The notes: generated from the sequence alone by a model not told the origin. A stretch of 64,000 nucleotides of DNA from Cellulomonas chitinilytica (GCF_016862675.1 NZ_BONK01000013.1:1-64000); one strand, 5' to 3'. Counted from the stretch's first letter, positions 1 to 9,169 are shown. Made by a program: numbers and translations.

Positions 1-236
1 CCGCCCTCTCCGAGCGGGACGGGCAGGCCGTCCGTGACCTGCAGCGGCGGTACGTCGAGGTGTGGGTCGACGTGCTGTCCCGCCTCAGCCCGGCCGTCGA
101 CCGCGCCGAGCTCCGGCTGCGCGCCCAGGCGACGTTCGGCCTGATGAACTCGACCCCGCACTCCGCCCGGTCCCTGACCGCAGCGCGCACCCGGACGGTG
201 CTGGAGGACATGGCGCTCGCGGCCCTCGGCCGCTGA
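1..236 (+). CDS. TetR-family regulator, C-terminal fragment
   Basis: The open frame enters from the left edge (first complete codon at position 3) and stops at TGA 234-236, leaving about 77 residues. The visible part is all helical, with a long amphipathic helix and the run RAQATFGLMNSTPHSAR, which resembles the ligand-binding/dimer domain of TetR regulators. The DNA-binding N-terminus is outside the window, so the family call rests on the C-terminal domain alone and the target is unknown. The next gene begins 132 bp downstream on the same strand. Confidence 0.55.
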   Translation, partial: ALSERDGQAVRDLQRRYVEVWVDVLSRLSPAVDRAELRLRAQATFGLMNSTPHSARSLTAARTRTVLEDMALAALGR

Positions 237-368
237 GGCTGCGCCGGGCATCGCCGGACCTTGACCGTGCACGGCGGCACGAGGAACGTCGAACGGGACG
301 GCGCGGTCGAGCTCGCAGTGACTCACAGGGGGCCATCTCCTCGCGCCGGTCCCGGGCTGGAGCAGACC

Positions 369-1844
369 ATGACGATGCGTCACCTCTCCCGCGCGCTGGT
401 GCTCGGCACCGCGCTCCTCCTCGCGACGGGCCCCGTCGCCGGGTCCGCCCAGGCGCAGACCCGACCGGACGGCCGACGACCGTCGCCGTCGGTCGACTGG
501 GTGCCGTGCCCAGGGTCGGACGTCGCCCTCTGCGGGACCCTTGCCGTGCCCCTCGACTGGTCCAGGCCGCGCGGCGAGCGCATCTCGCTGGCCGTCGCGC
601 GGCGGCCGGCCGACGACCCGCAGCACCGCGTCGGCACGCTCTTCTACAACCCCGGCGGACCGGGGGACGGCGGGGTGGCGTACGTCGTCGCCGCGGAGCA
701 GATCTTCTCGGCGACGCTGCGCGCACGGTTCGACATCGTCGCGATGGACCCCCGGGGCGTCGGCGAGAGCACGCCCGTCTCCTGCGCCGAGCCGGTGGTC
801 ACCCCCGAGTTCACGCTCTGGCCGCGCACCGAGCAGCAGTTCGACGACCTCGTGGCGCACAGCCGCGCCGTCGGCGAGAGCTGCCTGCAGGACGTGGGCC
901 CCCTGCTGGGTCACCTCGACACGGTGAGCGTCGCGCGCGACCACGAGGCCCTGCGGCAGGCGCTGCGGGTGCGACAGGTGAGCTGGCTCGGCATCTCGTA
1001 CGGCACCCAGCTCGCCCCGAACTACGCCGAGCTGTTCCCGCGGCGGACGCGCGCGATGGTCCTGGACGCGGCGCTGGAGCACAGCCTGCCCGAGGTCCTG
1101 CAGGTCGCCGGGGAGATCCGGACCGTCGAAGACTCGTTCAACCGCTTCGCCCGGTGGTGCGACACGGATGCGACGTGCGCGCTGCAGGGCCAGGACGTCG
1201 GTGCCGTGTTCGACGCGCTCGTGGCGGCGGCCGACGAGTCGCCCCTCCCCGTCGAGGGGGCGGTGCGCGCCGTCACCGGCGAGGACATCCGGATGGGCAC
1301 GATCGGTCGGCTCACGTTCCCGGAGCCCTCGATCTACGGGCCGGACGTGTCCTGGGCAGGACTCTCCCGAGCGCTCCAGGCCGCCCTCGCCGGGGACGCC
1401 GCAGCGTTCGCCTTCCCGGCCGGCGTGCCGCAGAGCGGGCTCCAGGCGCGGGCCGGGATCGGGTGCATGGAGTACGTGCCGCAGGTGCGCACGTGGGAGC
1501 AGATGCGCCAGCGCATCGAGATGGGCCGGCAGCTCGCCCCGCACCTCCAGGGTGCCTCGGAGACGTGGTGGGTCAACGCGTGCATCGGCTGGCCGCTCGA
1601 GGCGGCGAACCCGCCGCGGCTCCTCGACGTGCGGGACGTGCCGGCGCTCGTCGTGCACGCGACGCACGACCCGTCGCTGCCGTACGAGTGGGCGCACAGC
1701 CTGGCCGCCCAGATCCAGGGCAGCCATGTGCTGACCCGCGAGGGCGACGGGCACACGTCGTACTACACGTCGCAGTGCGCCCGCGAGGCGATCGACGCGT
1801 TCCTCGTGGACCTCGTCGTCCCGCAGCAGGAGGTCTGCGGCTGA
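369..1844 (+). CDS. Secreted alpha/beta hydrolase, tripeptidyl-aminopeptidase (TAP) type
   Basis: A protein of 491 residues from the ATG at 369; the frame stays open upstream to 261, but only the 369 start gives a signal peptide (basic MRHLSR, hydrophobic stretch, AQAQ end near residue 30). The oxyanion-type segment NPGGPGDGG lies near 94-102, the nucleophile elbow GISYG has Ser about 210, and a C-terminal HDPSLP/GDGHTSYY region supplies the Asp and His. This is the layout of exported Streptomyces-type tripeptidyl aminopeptidases and related esterases with a TAP-like C-terminal domain. It probably removes peptides or cleaves esters outside the cell. Substrate cannot be read from sequence. Confidence 0.8.
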   Translation: MTMRHLSRALVLGTALLLATGPVAGSAQAQTRPDGRRPSPSVDWVPCPGSDVALCGTLAVPLDWSRPRGERISLAVARRPADDPQHRVGTLFYNPGGPGDGGVAYVVAAEQIFSATLRARFDIVAMDPRGVGESTPVSCAEPVVTPEFTLWPRTEQQFDDLVAHSRAVGESCLQDVGPLLGHLDTVSVARDHEALRQALRVRQVSWLGISYGTQLAPNYAELFPRRTRAMVLDAALEHSLPEVLQVAGEIRTVEDSFNRFARWCDTDATCALQGQDVGAVFDALVAAADESPLPVEGAVRAVTGEDIRMGTIGRLTFPEPSIYGPDVSWAGLSRALQAALAGDAAAFAFPAGVPQSGLQARAGIGCMEYVPQVRTWEQMRQRIEMGRQLAPHLQGASETWWVNACIGWPLEAANPPRLLDVRDVPALVVHATHDPSLPYEWAHSLAAQIQGSHVLTREGDGHTSYYTSQCAREAIDAFLVDLVVPQQEVCG

Positions 1845-1914
1845 GGTGCGTGCACCGAGGTCGCAACGGGCGTCTGACGTGCCATGATGCACGGCCAGAC
1901 CGAAGGAGCGACCT

Positions 1915-2799
1915 GTGCCGGACCTGATGCCGCTGCTGCTCGAACGGCTCCGCGCGGCGGGGATCACCGACGCCGTCGACGTGGAGCCCGCGACCGGGGG
2001 CCTCGCCGCGACCGCGGGCCTCGCGCGCCGCGGCGACGGCTCGACGGTGTTCGTGAAGGCGTTCGACGACGCACCCTCGGACGACGCCTTCGCCGCCGAG
2101 GCGGAAGGGCTGGCCGCGCTGCGGACGCTCGGCGGAATCGCGACACCGGAGGTGGTCGTGGCGAGCCCGGAGCTGCTCGTCCTCGAGGTGCTGCACCCCC
2201 GGCCGCGCGACGAGACCTTCTGGGAGCAGCTCGCCCACGTGCTGGCCCACCTGCACACGACCACGACCCACCCCCGGTTCGGGTGGCACCGCGACAACTG
2301 GCTCGGCCGCCGCCGGCAGGTCAACACCTGGGAGGACGACGGGTTCGAGTTCTTCGCGCGGCACCGCCTGCTGCGCTGGCTGGACGAGCCCCGCGTCGAG
2401 GCCGCGCTCGACCCCGCGGACCGCGCGGCGCTCGAACGGCTCTGCTCCCGGCTCCCGGACCTCCTGCCGGACCGACCGGCCTGCCTCGCGCACGGCGACC
2501 TGTGGGCGCAGAACGTCCTGGCCACCGCCGACGGGCGGCCCGCGCTGATCGACCCCGCCGTGTCGTACACCTGGGCGGAGGTCGACCTCGCGCACCTGTG
2601 GACCACGGCGCCACCGCCGGAGGCGCGCACGTTCTTCGACCTGTACGCCGAGCTCACCGGCCTCGACGACGGCTGGCGCGAGCGGATGCCGGTCGTGCAG
2701 CTGCGCCAGCACCTGGCCGTGATCGCCCAGTTCGACGACGACTGGGGCGCCGCCGAGCTGGTGCGCGCCACGCTCGCCCCGTTCCGTCAGCGGTCCTGA
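1915..2799 (+). CDS. Fructosamine kinase / aminoglycoside phosphotransferase family protein
   Basis: The 294-residue product starts at a GTG preceded by GAAGGAG. It has a kinase-like fold: FVKAF near residue 46 supplies the nucleotide-binding Lys, HRDNWLG near 130, the catalytic loop HGDLWAQN near 193, and LIDPAVSYTWAEVDLA as the metal-binding Asp segment. HGDLW..N plus the GDNWLG-like motif fits the fructosamine-3-kinase branch, which phosphorylates ketoamines on glycated proteins so that they decompose. Other phosphotransferases share the fold, so the substrate remains inferred. It lies alone between the secreted hydrolase and the sigma-factor gene. Confidence 0.75.
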   Translation: MPDLMPLLLERLRAAGITDAVDVEPATGGLAATAGLARRGDGSTVFVKAFDDAPSDDAFAAEAEGLAALRTLGGIATPEVVVASPELLVLEVLHPRPRDETFWEQLAHVLAHLHTTTTHPRFGWHRDNWLGRRRQVNTWEDDGFEFFARHRLLRWLDEPRVEAALDPADRAALERLCSRLPDLLPDRPACLAHGDLWAQNVLATADGRPALIDPAVSYTWAEVDLAHLWTTAPPPEARTFFDLYAELTGLDDGWRERMPVVQLRQHLAVIAQFDDDWGAAELVRATLAPFRQRS

Positions 2800-2821
2800 G
2801 CCCACCGCGCCGCACGGGTCG

Positions 2822-2827
2822 TAGGGT
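2822..2827 (+). promoter_or_regulatory. -10 element of leaderless sigma-factor gene
   Basis: TAGGGT sits six bases before the GTG start of the ECF41 gene, so transcription would begin at or next to the start codon, and no Shine-Dalgarno sequence is visible. The same spacing recurs at other genes in this window. Confidence 0.45.
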
Positions 2828-2833
2828 CGGCAC

Positions 2834-3790
2834 GTGAGCGTGAACGACACGGACAGCGTGGTCGACGTCGACGTCTTCGAGTCGCTCCGGCCCCGGCTCG
2901 GTGCCATCGCCTACCGCCTGCTCGGCTCCGCGCAGGAGGCCGAGGACGTCGTCCAGGAGGCCTACCTGCGGTGGCAGGCCGCGGACCGCGAGCAGGTCCG
3001 GGTGCCGGCGGCGTGGCTGACCAGGGTGGTGACGAACCTCTGCCTGACGCAGCTCGGGTCCGCCCGGGCGCGTCGCGAGGTCTACGTCGGCGAGTGGCTC
3101 CCGGAGCCGCTGCTCGACGGCGACCCGATGCTCGGTCCGGCGGACACGGCCGAGCAGCGTGAGTCGGTCTCGATGGCCGTCCTGGTGCTGATGGAGCGCC
3201 TCACCCCGAGCGAGCGGGCGGTCTACGTGCTGCGGGAGGCGTTCTCGTACTCGCACGCGGAGATCGCCGAGCTGCTGGACGTCACCGAGGCGGGCAGCCA
3301 GCAGATCCTGCACCGGGCCAAGCAGCACCTCGCCGTGCCGAAGGCCCGGACCGACGTGGACCGGCGGGCCGCCCGCGAGGTCGTCCAGGAGTTCCTGGCG
3401 GCGGCGACGAGCGGTCGCACCGAGCCGCTGCTGCGCCTGCTCACCGCCGACGCGATGGGCGTGGGCGACGGCGGCGGCCACGTCCCGGCGCGCGCGAAGC
3501 CGTTCTTCGGCGCCCCGGCGGTCGCGCAGTTCCTGCGCGGCCTGTTCCGGCCCGCGGCCGCGAAGCGCGCGCTCGTCGGCGGCAGCCCCGACTTCTACGC
3601 CGGGACCGCGAACGGCAGCCCGGCCCTCCTGGCGGTGGTGGGGGACCGGCTCGTGGGCGTCATGAGCCTCGAGGTCACCGACGACGGGATCGCTGCCGTC
3701 CGCTCGCAGGTCAACCCGGACAAGCTCGGCCGCGCCGCACGCCGGTGGACGGCCTCGGACCAAGGGGAGCCGCTGCTCCGCGGCTGGTGA
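2834..3790 (+). CDS. ECF41-type RNA polymerase sigma factor (SigJ-like)
   Basis: The 318-residue protein has sigma region 2 (AYRLLGSAQEAEDVVQEAYLR, residues about 18-40), a linker with the WLPEP signature, region 4 (LTPSERAVYVLREAFSYSHAEIA about 120-145) and a SnoaL-like C-terminal extension. The extension carries the DGGG-type motif near 217 and NPDKL near 298, both hallmarks of ECF41 factors, in which the tail tunes activity in place of an anti-sigma factor. ECF41 genes normally sit beside an oxidoreductase, epimerase or carboxymuconolactone decarboxylase gene; here an FAD oxidoreductase follows 86 bp downstream. Start is a GTG with a leaderless-type promoter. Confidence 0.9.
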   Translation: MSVNDTDSVVDVDVFESLRPRLGAIAYRLLGSAQEAEDVVQEAYLRWQAADREQVRVPAAWLTRVVTNLCLTQLGSARARREVYVGEWLPEPLLDGDPMLGPADTAEQRESVSMAVLVLMERLTPSERAVYVLREAFSYSHAEIAELLDVTEAGSQQILHRAKQHLAVPKARTDVDRRAAREVVQEFLAAATSGRTEPLLRLLTADAMGVGDGGGHVPARAKPFFGAPAVAQFLRGLFRPAAAKRALVGGSPDFYAGTANGSPALLAVVGDRLVGVMSLEVTDDGIAAVRSQVNPDKLGRAARRWTASDQGEPLLRGW

Positions 3791-3876
3791 GTGATCGAGG
3801 TCACACCTCGCGACCGTCAGGGATCGGGGAGCCGTCCGGTTCAGGAGGCACCACCGATCCACGACAGGAGCGAGCC

Positions 3877-5056
3877 ATGAAGCACCGCATCGTCATCCTC
3901 GGAGCCGGGTACGCCGGGGCGTCCGCCGCCGGGCGTCTGGCGCGACGCCTGCACACCGACGACGTCGACGTCACGCTCGTCAACGCCGAGCCCGACTTCG
4001 TCGAGCGGGTCCGGATGCACCAGCTCGCGACGGGCCAGGAGCTCGAGCCGCGGCCGCTCGAGGAGATGCTGGCAGGGACGGGTGCCGCGTCTCCGGGTGG
4101 GGCGGGTCGTCTCGCTCGACGTCGACCGCAAGACCGTCGCGCTCGCGGACGGCGACGAGCTGCCGTACGACACGCTCGTCTACGCCCTGGGCAGCGCACG
4201 GGACGACCACGGCGTGCCCGGAGTGCGCGAGCACGCGGAGGAGGTCGCGAGCCGGGACGGCGCGCTCCGCCTGCGCGACCGGCTGCGTGCGCTCGCCCCC
4301 GGTGGGCGCGTGGTCGTCGTCGGCGGAGGGCTGACCGGGATCGAGGCGGCCACCGAGATCGCCGAGTCGTTCCCGCACCTCGACGTCGCGAGCGCCGTGC
4401 GCGGCGGCCTCGGCGACTGGCTCTCCCCGGCGGGCCGGCGACACCTGCGCGGCACGTTCGAGCGTCTCGGCATCACCGTGCACGAGCGCACCGCGGTCGT
4501 GAGCGTCGGCGCGACGGAGGTCCGCACGGAGGCCGGCACCGACCTGGCGGCCGACGTGACCGTGTGGGCCGGTGGGTTCGCCGTCCACCCGATCGCGGCG
4601 GCGACCTCCCTCGCCGTGACCGACCGCGGGCAGATCCTCGTCGACGAGACGATGCGGTCCGTGTCGCACCCCGACGTCTACGCGGTGGGTGACGCGGCGC
4701 TCGCCCACGGCCCGGTCGGCAACTCGCTGCGGATGTCGTGCGCGTCCGGCATGCCGATGGCCTGGCAGGCCGCCGACTCCCTCGTCGCACGGCTGACCGG
4801 TGGCAGGCTCCCGCACACGCCGCTCGGCTACGTGCACCAGTGCATCAGCCTGGGGCGGCGCGACGGCCTCATCCAGCTGGTCACGACCGACGACCGTGCC
4901 CGGTCGTTCGCACCGGGCGGACGGCTGGCCGCCCGGTACAAGGAGCTCGTCTGCGCGGGTGCGGCGTTCATGGTCGCCCACCCCGTCCCGTACCCGGCGC
5001 GGCGGCGGCACGTCCGCACCGGCTCGCGGGTGGAGGCGGCCCAGGCGCGGGCGTGA
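3877..5056 (+). pseudogene. NAD(P)/FAD-dependent oxidoreductase, frameshifted
   Basis: Two overlapping frames together make one pyridine-nucleotide-disulfide-type (NDH-2-like) oxidoreductase of about 392 residues. The first part starts at ATG 3877 (RBS CAGGAG) with the FAD-binding GAGYAGASAA. The second frame continues as RLRVGRVVSLDVDRKTVAL, with the NAD-binding VVVGGGLTGIEAA and the FAD-closing motif VYAVGDAALAHG. Reading passes from frame 1 to frame 2 at about 4085-4089 if one base is removed (GCC-G-CGT), giving AGTGARLRVGRVV. It is the probable ECF41 target or partner gene. Both halves keep full codon structure, so this is either a recent +1 mutation or an assembly error; the spot is not a long homopolymer. 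Confidence 0.75.
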
Positions 5057-5137
5057 AGGTGAGCGCCCGGCGGTCTGCCCCGCCGGGCACGTCCCTCTCG
5101 ACCGGCCCGGCGCCCGGACCAGGGCTGTCCGGCGGAA

Positions 5138-5163
5138 ATCCGGTGGGCTCGAGTCCACCGGAT
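5138..5163 (+). terminator. Hairpin downstream of the oxidoreductase
   Basis: Nine-base perfect arms (5138-5146 and 5155-5163, ATCCGGTGG/CCACCGGAT) around an 8-base loop GCTCGAGT, about 80 bp after the oxidoreductase stop. It could end that transcript. No U-tract follows. Confidence 0.35.
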
Positions 5164-5192
5164 CGGGAAGCCTGACGACCGTGCGCGCCGAG

Positions 5193-5465
5193 ATGATCGA
5201 CCCCCGAGATGCCACCGAGGAGGTCGATCGACCGACCTACCGCGCGATCTTCTACGCCTGTGCCACCGCCGAGGAGTGGCGGCTCTCGGACGCCGGCTCG
5301 GTGCTCGAGGCCCTCGCGTGGGTCCAGCAGCACGCGCGTGGACGGGGGCACGGGCTCTGGGCCGAGTACCCGGCGTCCCACGGTGGTGTCGGCCTCGCGC
5401 TCCTGGCGGGGCAGGACCCGTTCCTCCGGTCGGGCGACGTCGAGGCGCCGGTCGCAGGTTCCTAG
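5193..5465 (+). CDS. Small hypothetical protein
   Basis: This 90-residue acidic protein begins MIDPRDATEEV and contains YRAIFYACATAEEWRLSD and GHGLWAEYPASHGG. It has no signal peptide or membrane segment and I do not recognise the family. An in-frame GTG at 5181 is an alternative start; neither has a clear Shine-Dalgarno. Its TAG stop (5463-5465) overlaps tail-to-tail with the TAG of the E2 gene on the other strand (5462-5464), sharing the CTAG tetramer, which supports both ends being real. Function unknown. Confidence 0.55.
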   Translation: MIDPRDATEEVDRPTYRAIFYACATAEEWRLSDAGSVLEALAWVQQHARGRGHGLWAEYPASHGGVGLALLAGQDPFLRSGDVEAPVAGS

Positions 5466-6931
5466 ACCATCCGCAGCACCGACCCCGGGTTGGCGAGGAT
5501 CGCACCGAGGTCCGTGAGGAAGTGCGCAGCCTCCGCGCCGTCGACCAGGCGGTGGTCGAACGACAGGCTGAGCGTCATCACGTCACGCAGCGCGATCTCG
5601 TCCCGGTACTCCCACGGCCTGCGTCGCACGGCCCCCGTCGCGAGGATCGCGGCCTGGCCCGGCACGAGGATCGGGGTCCCGCTGTCGACGCCGAGGACGC
5701 CGATGTTGGTGATCGTGATGGTGCCCCCGGCCAGGTCGGACGGGGTCGTCGTGCCCTCGCGGGCGGCCGACGTCAGTGCGCTGATCGCGTCCGCCAGGTC
5801 GGCGAGCCCGAGCCGGTCGGCGTCCTTGATCGTCGGCACGAGCAGTCCGCGCGGGGTGGCGGCGGCGAGGCCGAGGTTCACGTAGCGGTGCTCGACGATC
5901 TCGCCGGCGTCCTCGTCCCAGCGGGCGTTGAGCGACGGGTTGCGACCGACGGCGATCGTGAGGGCCTTCGCGACGATCGCGAGCAAGGTGATCCGGTGCC
6001 CGTCGAGCGCCCGGTCCGACCGGAACTGCTCCAGCAGCTCCGTCGTCGGCGTGACGTCGACGGTCAGGGACGTCGACGCGTGCGGTGCCGTGAACGCGCT
6101 GGTCACCATCGCGGCCGCGGTCTGCTTGCGGACCCCGGCGACGGGGATGCGGACCTCGCGGGGATCCGTGGGGGTGGGCGTCGGCCGGCGTCGGTCGCCC
6201 GCAGCAGGCGCCAGGCGGGCGTGCGTCGGCGCCGAGTCCGGGCGGTGGACGGCCGGAGGGAAACCGTGCGACGGGCGCAGGGGCGCCGCGGCGGGCCGGT
6301 GCGCACCCGGGGCGGGGGCGGTGCTCGACACGACGTGCAGGACGTCCTCCCGCGTGATCGTCCCGTCGTGCCCGGTGCCCTCGACGCGGTTGAGGTCGAC
6401 GCCGAGGTCGTGCGCGAGCTTGCGGACGGGTGGGAGCACCCGCGGCCCGACGGGGTGGGCGGCGAGCCCGATGCCGGAGGCGCGCGCCGCGCCGGCCTCG
6501 TGCTCGGCCACCACGTGGGCCGCGACCCACTCGGGCGACCGGGACCGCCGCTTCGGCCGGTCCGACCCCTCGACCAGCGGGCCGTACCCGACCAGCACCG
6601 ACGTGCGCTCGGGCACCACGGGGACCTCACGGTCGACGGGGGCAGACGGCGCCGAGTGCTGGGGGGCGGGCTCGGCGCCGCTGCGGTCCTCGACGGCGAT
6701 CGTCATGATCGGTGCCCCGACGGCGACGGTGGTGCCGGGCTCGACCTCGAGCGAGGACACGACCCCGGCGAACGGGCAGGGCAGCTGGACGAGCGCCTTC
6801 GCCGTCTCGACCTCCGCGACGACCTGGTTGAGCGTCACGGTGTCGCCGACGGCGACGGTCCACTCGACGAGGTCGGACTCGGTGAGTCCCTCGCCGAGAT
6901 CGGGCATGGTCACCTGCTTGTCGACGGTCAT
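5462..6931 (-). CDS. bkdC: Branched-chain 2-oxoacid dehydrogenase E2 (dihydrolipoyl acyltransferase)
   Basis: The 489-residue E2 core subunit transfers the acyl group from E1 to CoA. The lipoyl domain comes first, with the lipoylated Lys45 in ETAKALV. An Ala/Pro-rich linker follows, then the peripheral subunit-binding domain (about 165-200, PVRKLAHDLGVDLNRV). The C-terminal catalytic domain ends in the active-site DHRLVDG with His about 460. The ATG at 6931 overlaps the E1-beta stop as TGATG, which fixes the start. Only one lipoyl domain is present. No E3 gene lies nearby, so dihydrolipoamide dehydrogenase must come from elsewhere. The branched-chain assignment follows gene order and the neighbouring CoA-transferase/thiolase genes; a pyruvate or acetoin complex is less likely. 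Confidence 0.85.
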   Translation of the reverse strand: MTVDKQVTMPDLGEGLTESDLVEWTVAVGDTVTLNQVVAEVETAKALVQLPCPFAGVVSSLEVEPGTTVAVGAPIMTIAVEDRSGAEPAPQHSAPSAPVDREVPVVPERTSVLVGYGPLVEGSDRPKRRSRSPEWVAAHVVAEHEAGAARASGIGLAAHPVGPRVLPPVRKLAHDLGVDLNRVEGTGHDGTITREDVLHVVSSTAPAPGAHRPAAAPLRPSHGFPPAVHRPDSAPTHARLAPAAGDRRRPTPTPTDPREVRIPVAGVRKQTAAAMVTSAFTAPHASTSLTVDVTPTTELLEQFRSDRALDGHRITLLAIVAKALTIAVGRNPSLNARWDEDAGEIVEHRYVNLGLAAATPRGLLVPTIKDADRLGLADLADAISALTSAAREGTTTPSDLAGGTITITNIGVLGVDSGTPILVPGQAAILATGAVRRRPWEYRDEIALRDVMTLSLSFDHRLVDGAEAAHFLTDLGAILANPGSVLRMV

Positions 6932-7938
6932 CACGCGCTCCATCCGGTCAGGGAGTGCTGGCGGCCCAGGACCTGGTCGACGGCGTCGAGCAGCCGGTCG
7001 AGGTCGGGCAGGAAGTGCTCCTCGAGCTTCGCGGGCGGGTACGGCGTGTCGAAGCCGGTGACCCGCACGGGCGCCGCGCTCAGCACGGGGAAGCAGCGTT
7101 CGGTGATGCCCGCGGCGATCTCCGCGCCGAGGCCGCCGCTGCGCTGCGCCTCGTGGGTCACGACGAGCCGGCCGGTCTTGCGCACCGACTGCTCCACCGT
7201 GGACAGGTCCAGCGGCGACAGGGAGCGCAGGTCGACGACCTCGACGGACACCCCGTCGTCGGCTGCGGCGAGCGCCGCGTCGCGAGCGGTGACGACGAGC
7301 GGCCCGTACGCGACGAGCGTCACGTCGGTGCCCTCGACGACGACGCGCGCCCGGTCGAGCGGCAGCGCGTCGTCGAGGGCGACGTCGTCCACGTCGCCCT
7401 TGGTCCAGTACCGCCGTTTCGGCTCGAAGAACACCACGGGGTCGTCGCACGCGATCGCCTGACGGATCATCGTGTGCGCGTCCTGCGGGCTCGCGCAGGT
7501 GACCACCCGCAGGCCGGGGGTGTGCGCGAAGTACGCCTCGGGCGACTCCGAGTGGTGCTCGACGGCGCCGATGCCGCCCCCGTACGGGATGCGGATCGTG
7601 ATCGGCATCCGCACCGTGCCGCCCGTCCGGTAGTGCAGGCGTCCGACCTGCGTGACCATCTGGTCGAGCGCCGGGTAGACGAAGCCGTCGAACTGGATCT
7701 CCACGACGGGCCGGAACCCGCGGTAGGCGAGCCCGACGGCGACGCCCATGATCCCCGCCTCGGCGAGCGGGGTGTCCATCACGCGGTCGAGCCCGAAGTC
7801 GCGCTGCAGCCCGTCGGTCACGCGGAACACCCCGCCGAGCCGGCCGATGTCCTCGCCGAGCAGCACGACCCGCGGGTCGTCCTCCAGCGCGCGGCGCAGC
7901 CCGGAGCCGAGCGCGGCCGCCATCGTCGTCGTGGCCAT
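6931..7938 (-). CDS. bkdB: Branched-chain 2-oxoacid dehydrogenase E1 beta subunit
   Basis: The 335-residue beta subunit of the thiamine-diphosphate E1 enzyme pairs with the upstream alpha subunit to decarboxylate 2-oxoacids and acylate the E2 lipoyl group. Family features include LLGEDIGRLGGVF near 28, DTPLAEAGIMGVAVGLAYRG near 55 with the Glu that contacts the thiazolium cofactor, the IPYGGGIGAVEHHSESPEA segment, and a C-terminal transketolase domain (GRLVVTHEAQRSGGLGAEIA). The start ATG (7938) and the alpha-subunit stop overlap as TGATG, and its own stop overlaps the E2 start the same way, so the three subunits are translationally coupled. Confidence 0.88.
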   Translation of the reverse strand: MATTTMAAALGSGLRRALEDDPRVVLLGEDIGRLGGVFRVTDGLQRDFGLDRVMDTPLAEAGIMGVAVGLAYRGFRPVVEIQFDGFVYPALDQMVTQVGRLHYRTGGTVRMPITIRIPYGGGIGAVEHHSESPEAYFAHTPGLRVVTCASPQDAHTMIRQAIACDDPVVFFEPKRRYWTKGDVDDVALDDALPLDRARVVVEGTDVTLVAYGPLVVTARDAALAAADDGVSVEVVDLRSLSPLDLSTVEQSVRKTGRLVVTHEAQRSGGLGAEIAAGITERCFPVLSAAPVRVTGFDTPYPPAKLEEHFLPDLDRLLDAVDQVLGRQHSLTGWSA

Positions 7939-9095
7939 CAGCCCTCGCCCCCGAACATCGCGAGGTACGCGGCGTACTGGCTGCGCTGCCGTTCGAGCTC
8001 GGCCGACGGCTCCACGAGGACGTGGTCGAACACGGTCAGCGGTTCGGGTGCCGTCATGCCGTAGGTGGCCTCGCGCATCTGCATCGCGAACGCCTCGGCC
8101 TTCTCCTTGACCTCCTGGGTGCGCTCCTCGGACAGCGCCCCGCGCGCGTGCAGGTGCTGCTCGACGCGCACGATCGGGTCCTTCGCCGCCCACTGCGCAC
8201 GGACCTCGGGGTCGGCGTAGCGGGTCGGGTCGTCGGACGTGGTGTGGGGGCCCATCCGGTACGTCACGGCCTCGACGAACGTCGGGCCCTCGCCACGCCG
8301 CGCCCGGTCCAGGGCGACGCGGGTCGCGGCCATGACGGCCAGCACGTCGTTCCCGTCGACGCGTACGCTCGGGATGCCGTACCCGGGTGCCCGGTCCGCG
8401 AGCGGGCGGTGCGCCTGCAGCCCGACGGGCTCGGAGATGGCCCACTGGTTGTTCTGGCAGAAGAACACCACGGGGGCGGCGAAGGTCGCGGCGAACACCA
8501 TCGCCTCGTGCACGTCGCCCTTGCTCGTGGCTCCGTCGCCGAAGTACGCGACGGCCACCGAGTCGACGCCGTCCCGGACGCAGCCGAGCGCGTACCCGGT
8601 GGCGTGCAACGTCTGGGCGCCGATCATCACTTGCGGGGTCGCCATGCCGATCGCCCGCGGGTCCCAGCCGGCCAGGGCGTTGCCGCGCCACACGCGCACG
8701 AGGTCGACCGGGGACGCGCCGCGGCAGTAGGCGACACCGTTCTCGCGGTAGCTGGTGAAGACGAAGTCGTCGGGCCGCAGCGTGCGGGCGGAGCCGATCT
8801 GCGCGGCCTCCTGGCCCAGCAGCGGCGGCCACAGCCCGAGCTGCCCCTGACGCTGGAGCGCGACCGCCTCCACGTCGAACCGGCGCGACACGACCATGTC
8901 CTCGTAGAGGGCGAGGAGGGCGTCGTCGTCGACGTCCTCGACCCACGGGTCGTAGACGGGGTCGGGGTGGCGGGTGCCGTCGGGGGACAGCAGCTGGAGC
9001 ATCTCGCCCCAGTCGGGCGCCGGGAGGGGGTCGTGCGGCGCCGGGTCGTGCTCCCGCACAGGGGCGCGGCCGTTCGACACATCTGAACGCAACAT
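7938..9095 (-). CDS. bkdA: Branched-chain 2-oxoacid dehydrogenase E1 alpha subunit
   Basis: The 385-residue alpha subunit carries the thiamine-diphosphate motif, running from GDGATSKGD (about 186) to the closing CQNNQ (about 215), and the FTSYRENG and YRMGPHTTSDDP segments with the usual phosphorylation-loop region. I chose the ATG at 9095 (MLRSDVSNG) because GGAGCG lies just upstream; the frame stays open to 9167. It is the first gene of bkdABC and is divergent from the CoA-transferase operon over a 179-bp region, so both arms of branched-chain/ketone-body catabolism could share control. Confidence 0.87.
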   Translation of the reverse strand: MLRSDVSNGRAPVREHDPAPHDPLPAPDWGEMLQLLSPDGTRHPDPVYDPWVEDVDDDALLALYEDMVVSRRFDVEAVALQRQGQLGLWPPLLGQEAAQIGSARTLRPDDFVFTSYRENGVAYCRGASPVDLVRVWRGNALAGWDPRAIGMATPQVMIGAQTLHATGYALGCVRDGVDSVAVAYFGDGATSKGDVHEAMVFAATFAAPVVFFCQNNQWAISEPVGLQAHRPLADRAPGYGIPSVRVDGNDVLAVMAATRVALDRARRGEGPTFVEAVTYRMGPHTTSDDPTRYADPEVRAQWAAKDPIVRVEQHLHARGALSEERTQEVKEKAEAFAMQMREATYGMTAPEPLTVFDHVLVEPSAELERQRSQYAAYLAMFGGEG

Positions 9096-9146
9096 GTTTC
9101 GCTCCGTCGGTCGGCGGAGCCCGTCGCTCTCGTGAAGCTGAGGCCC

Positions 9147-9169
9147 CATTGCCTGATGTCCCGCCAATG
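9147..9169. promoter_or_regulatory. Possible operator between bkdA and the CoA-transferase operon
   Basis: An inverted repeat CATTG (9147-9151) and CAATG (9165-9169) separated by 13 bases lies in the divergent intergenic region (9096-9274). A TTGACC hexamer at 9231-9236 could be a -35 for the plus-strand operon, but no matching -10 is clear. Weak evidence. Confidence 0.2.

Noticed and set aside
3791..3876. Possible ECF41-dependent promoter (GGTCACA near 3798) before the oxidoreductase
   Set aside because: A TGTCACA-like half is present, but no CGTC element occurs at the expected 16-17 bp distance, so I do not call it.
5138..5163. T-arm-like sequence (GGTGG-GCTCGAGT-CCACC) suggesting a tRNA 3' end
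   Set aside because: No acceptor-stem partner, anticodon arm or D-arm could be found upstream; the loop is eight bases. Kept only as a simple hairpin.
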